Part shown: positions 4,337 through 6,337 of the stretch, piece by piece | How the letters are laid out: each line of letters begins with the position of its first letter | How positions within the stretch are numbered: the first letter of the stretch is position 1 | Assembly (NCBI GenBank): GCA_945861295.1 | Contig: CAMAUF010000131.1 | Location: 1-6,337 of the forward strand | Direction of reading: 5' to 3' | Length of the DNA stretch: 6,337 nt | Source: a bacterium | Lineage (GTDB): Bacteria; Chloroflexota; Dehalococcoidia; Tepidiformales; Tepidiformaceae | Notes under the pieces: generated by a model | What the model was told of the DNA's origin: nothing | The model's input: the letters and a program-made list of their open reading frames with translations, nothing else | Databases searched by the model: none | Program-made: the position numbers and the translations under genes

Positions 4337-5512
4337 ATGTTTTTCAAGGATTCGCCCGAACACGCCGCCTTTCGCGCGGAACTGCGAACTTTCCTCGACG
4401 CGGAGCTGCCCGCCGGCGATTGGGACATGCGCAACGACCGCGATGCTATGCCGCCGGGCGGCGAGGCGTTCACGGCCCAGTTCCGCAAGCAGCTCGCGGC
4501 CAAGGGCTGGCTGACGATGGGGTGGCCGGCGTCGTACGGCGGGAGCGGCGCGAGCTACATGACCCAAACCGTGTACATGGAAGAGATGAGCTCTCGGGGC
4601 GCGCCGGGAGCGTATGACCAGGGCGTTTGGCTGGCCGGCCCGGCGCTGATGATGTACGGCACGCCGGAGCAGCGCGACCGCTGGCTGCCGCCGATGCGAA
4701 CGGCCGATTCGCGCTGGTGCCAGCTTTTCAGCGAGCCCGGGGCCGGGTCCGACCTGGCCGCGTTGCAAACGCGGGCCGTCCGTGACGGCGACAATTACAT
4801 CGTCAACGGGCAGAAGATCTGGACCAGCGGCGCCCAGCACGCCGATTGGGGCATCTTGCTTGCCCGGACCGACGCCGACGCGCCGAAGCACAAGGGCATC
4901 AGCTACTTCCTCGTCGATATGAAGACGCCTGGCGTCCACGTCCGCCCACTCGAAAACATGATGGGCACGGACCACTTTTCAGAAGTGTTCTTCGAGGACG
5001 CGCGCATCCCGCTCGATTGCCGGGTCGGCGACGAGAACCGCGGCTGGTACATCTCGACGACGACGCTCGACCAGGAACGCAGCTCGATCAACCGGATCGT
5101 GATGACGCGGAGCACGCTTGGAGGGCTGATCGAGTGGGTCCGGGCGAACCCGGCGGCGTATCGCGGCCGGCAGGAGATCACGCACGAGCTGGCGGAACGG
5201 CATCTGGAGTTCGAGATCGGCCGGTGGCTCTGCTACCGGGTTGCGGAGATGCAGAGTCAGGGGCGCGTGCCGAACTACGAGGCCTCGATTTCGAAGGTGT
5301 TCGGGACAGAGCTGCAGCGCCAAATGGGCGTCACCGGGATGCGGGTCTTGGGGATGGCCGGGATGGTGGAACCGGGGTCGCCGTATGCGCCGCTGCAGGG
5401 CCGGGTCGAGCGCTGGGCGTTGGCGGCGCCGAGCTACACAATCGCCGGCGGGACGAGCGAGGTGAACCGCAACATCATCGCGACGCGCGGCCTCGGCCTC
5501 CCGCGGGATTAG
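4337..5512 (+). CDS. Acyl-CoA dehydrogenase (FadE-like)
   Basis: The 391-aa protein has the usual family length and layout: helical N-terminal domain (to about 120), middle beta domain and C-terminal helical domain. The FAD/substrate signature WCQLFSEPGAGSD is at 127-139, followed by GQKIWTSGAQHADW (158-171) and the C-terminal YTIAGGTSEVNRNII (367-381). It would oxidise an acyl-CoA to the 2-enoyl-CoA, passing electrons to ETF. At the place of the catalytic Glu376 of medium-chain enzymes (YEGT) this protein has Gly371 (AGGT), as in many actinobacterial FadE proteins, so the base must come from elsewhere, from a partner subunit, or the chemistry differs. The start ATG 4337 has AAGGA 6 nt upstream (4326-4330). 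It has no beta-oxidation neighbours in the window, so the substrate is unknown. It ends with TAG. Confidence 0.93.
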   Translation: MFFKDSPEHAAFRAELRTFLDAELPAGDWDMRNDRDAMPPGGEAFTAQFRKQLAAKGWLTMGWPASYGGSGASYMTQTVYMEEMSSRGAPGAYDQGVWLAGPALMMYGTPEQRDRWLPPMRTADSRWCQLFSEPGAGSDLAALQTRAVRDGDNYIVNGQKIWTSGAQHADWGILLARTDADAPKHKGISYFLVDMKTPGVHVRPLENMMGTDHFSEVFFEDARIPLDCRVGDENRGWYISTTTLDQERSSINRIVMTRSTLGGLIEWVRANPAAYRGRQEITHELAERHLEFEIGRWLCYRVAEMQSQGRVPNYEASISKVFGTELQRQMGVTGMRVLGMAGMVEPGSPYAPLQGRVERWALAAPSYTIAGGTSEVNRNIIATRGLGLPRD

Positions 5513-5547
5513 GGGGGATCGCCTCCCAATCGGGTCGAGTCACGCCT

Positions 5548-5582
5548 TGACGCGCAGGGCACGACTGCCATGGTGGGCGTCA
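5548..5582 (+). terminator. Nested inverted repeat after the acyl-CoA dehydrogenase gene
   Basis: TGACGC (5548-5553) and GCGTCA (5577-5582) form a perfect 6-bp outer stem. Directly inside, GCAG (5554-5557) pairs with CTGC (5565-5568) around a 7-nt loop, leaving 8 unpaired nt on the 3' side. It lies 35 nt after the stop and has no T tract. It may be a terminator or a regulatory structure upstream of the DUF4352-type gene, whose start is only 25 nt away. Confidence 0.3.
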
Positions 5583-5607
5583 CTCTGAATTAGGGAGCGT
5601 GAGCGCG

Positions 5608-6168
5608 ATGCGTCGGGCGTTTAAGTTTGGCCTAGGCGGATGCCTAGGCATCATTGGTGCATTTGTACTTCTGATTGTCGTCATTGTTGTCATCGTCGCT
5701 TTGGCGGGCGGCGGCGATGAGGCGAAGGTTGTAGATTCCCCGAATTCGGGTGGCACTGCTGCAACATCGTCGGGATCCACGGGCATCCTCGACCTCGCGG
5801 TCGGTCAATCCGCCGATGTCGGTGACGCGCGCGTCACCGTCAATAGCTGTGCCTTCAGCAAGGAAGGGGTGATCGCCGCCAAGGCTGGCTTCCGCTACCT
5901 AATCGTCGACGTATCCGTCGTTAACCGGGGCAAGGATGTGTACAATATATCGTCCCTGCTTCAAACGGAAGCGCGGGACGCGGATGGACGCACGTACAAC
6001 GCTACAATCGGGCCGCGAACCCAAGGTAACTTGGATGGCGCGATTCAGCCCGGCGAAACACTTCGAGGACAGGTGGCGCACGAGGTTCCGGATACGCTAG
6101 CCGTCAAATGGCAGTTCAAACAGGCCTTCGGGAGCCAAGTTGCCCGCTGGAACACGGATTGCCAATGA
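5608..6168 (+). CDS. Membrane-anchored DUF4352-type extracytoplasmic protein
   Basis: The 186-aa product has a basic N-terminus (MRRAFKFG), one long hydrophobic segment (about residues 9-34, rich in Ile/Val/Leu), a Gly/Ser/Thr-rich linker (about 35-65) and a C-terminal immunoglobulin-like domain. That domain shows the DUF4352 pattern: VGQSADVGDARVTVNS, then FRYLIVDVSVVNRGKDVYNIS, then DADGRTYN, then IQPGETLRGQVAHEVP. Such domains sit outside the membrane in many Gram-positive and Chloroflexota proteins; their role is mostly unknown. Two Cys (Cys79 and Cys185) could form a disulfide. I prefer ATG 5608 because AGGGAG (5592-5597) is 10 nt away; GTG 5599, only 1 nt after that site, would add three residues. 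The hydrophobic segment has no clear lipobox; Cys12 lies before it. The gene appears to stand alone. Confidence 0.82.
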   Translation: MRRAFKFGLGGCLGIIGAFVLLIVVIVVIVALAGGGDEAKVVDSPNSGGTAATSSGSTGILDLAVGQSADVGDARVTVNSCAFSKEGVIAAKAGFRYLIVDVSVVNRGKDVYNISSLLQTEARDADGRTYNATIGPRTQGNLDGAIQPGETLRGQVAHEVPDTLAVKWQFKQAFGSQVARWNTDCQ

Positions 6169-6337
6169 CACCTCCGTTGCAAGGCTGAAGGGCTTCGCGT
6201 AGTTCGTGCGACCGGCGAGTGAGCCGGGGAGTGACCTCGCAGCGATGTCGGTGGAGTTCGGTGACCGTTCGGAGGGTGACCGGCCCTCACCCCGACCCTC
6301 TTCTATGAGAAGGCCGTAGTACGTCAAGGCACCTGAG
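6169..6337. other. Non-coding tail with hairpins and no recognisable gene
   Basis: No credible coding frame or RNA gene is visible. A 5-bp GC stem (CCGGC 6212-6216 with GCCGG 6223-6227, loop GAGTGA) could terminate the preceding gene. GTGACC occurs at 6231, 6261 and 6276, multiples of 15 nt apart, but the units between do not match well enough to call a repeat. Confidence 0.5.
6282..6313. repeat. Degenerate copy of a dispersed CCCTCACCCC-type inverted repeat
   Basis: The stretch GGCCCTCACCCCGACCCTC (6282-6300) runs into a short hairpin CTTCT-ATG-AGAAG (6300-6312, with a further T-G pair). Sequences of the form CCCTCACCCCGACCCTCTCCC followed by their inverted half are common dispersed intergenic repeats in many GC-rich environmental genomes. 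Calling this a decayed copy rests on recall of that pattern; only one good copy is in the window. Confidence 0.35.

Noticed and set aside
4238..4975. Minus-strand ORF of 245 codons opposite the acyl-CoA dehydrogenase
   Set aside because: It has no recognisable domain, and the plus strand carries a clear, full-length family member.
6231..6295. 15-nt tandem repeat marked by GTGACC
   Set aside because: Only the six-base cores at 6231, 6261 and 6276 agree; the remaining bases do not, and the expected copy at 6246 is absent.

Overview
The window is GC-rich bacterial DNA with short transcription units and no rRNA, tRNA, CRISPR array or insertion sequence that I can see. It looks like chromosomal DNA of an environmental bacterium. 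The heptad repeat of GTCC-type units, the AhpE-like peroxiredoxin and the likely leaderless promoter would fit Chloroflexota or an actinobacterium-like lineage. That placement is inference and is weak.

Layout from left to right. (1) Positions 2-1603 (+) hold the 3' part of a large SF1 helicase-nuclease: helicase motifs V and VI, a Vsr/DUF559-like nuclease domain, a Pro/Ala-rich linker, and two DUF3320-like winged-helix units. (2) Facing it at 1660-2400 (-) is a HCxxGKDR protein phosphatase of the Y_phosphatase3 type. (3) A divergent spacer with a nine-unit 7-nt repeat leads to a MutT/MTH1-like Nudix hydrolase at 2545-3048 (+), probably read from a leaderless message. (4) A 52-aa DUF4177-type protein (3143-3301) lies 32 nt upstream of the main find, a peroxiredoxin at 3334-3801 (+). 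Its peroxidatic cysteine codon is an in-frame TGA (3466-3468). (5) A DUF3303-like small protein (3846-4136, -) converges on it, with a long shared hairpin between. (6) A 200-nt divergent spacer carries a perfect CRP/FNR-type palindrome. (7) An acyl-CoA dehydrogenase follows (4337-5512, +). (8) Last is a membrane-anchored DUF4352-type protein (5608-6168, +) and a non-coding tail with a degenerate inverted repeat.

The most important point is that the peroxiredoxin should be read as one 155-aa selenoprotein rather than as two broken ORFs. The TGA falls exactly at the catalytic residue of the P-x-x-x-T-x-x-C motif, equivalent to Cys45 of Mycobacterium AhpE. The frame is intact on both sides, a good ribosome binding site precedes the GTG start, and a 12-position stem with one mismatch lies 16 nt after the TGA, where a bacterial SECIS element would be. 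The protein has no cysteine at all, so it would be a one-Sec enzyme.

The genes do not form one pathway. The Nudix hydrolase and the peroxiredoxin both fit protection from oxidative damage, and the DUF4177 gene is probably cotranscribed with the peroxiredoxin. The helicase-nuclease suggests that the left edge borders a defence or DNA-processing locus.
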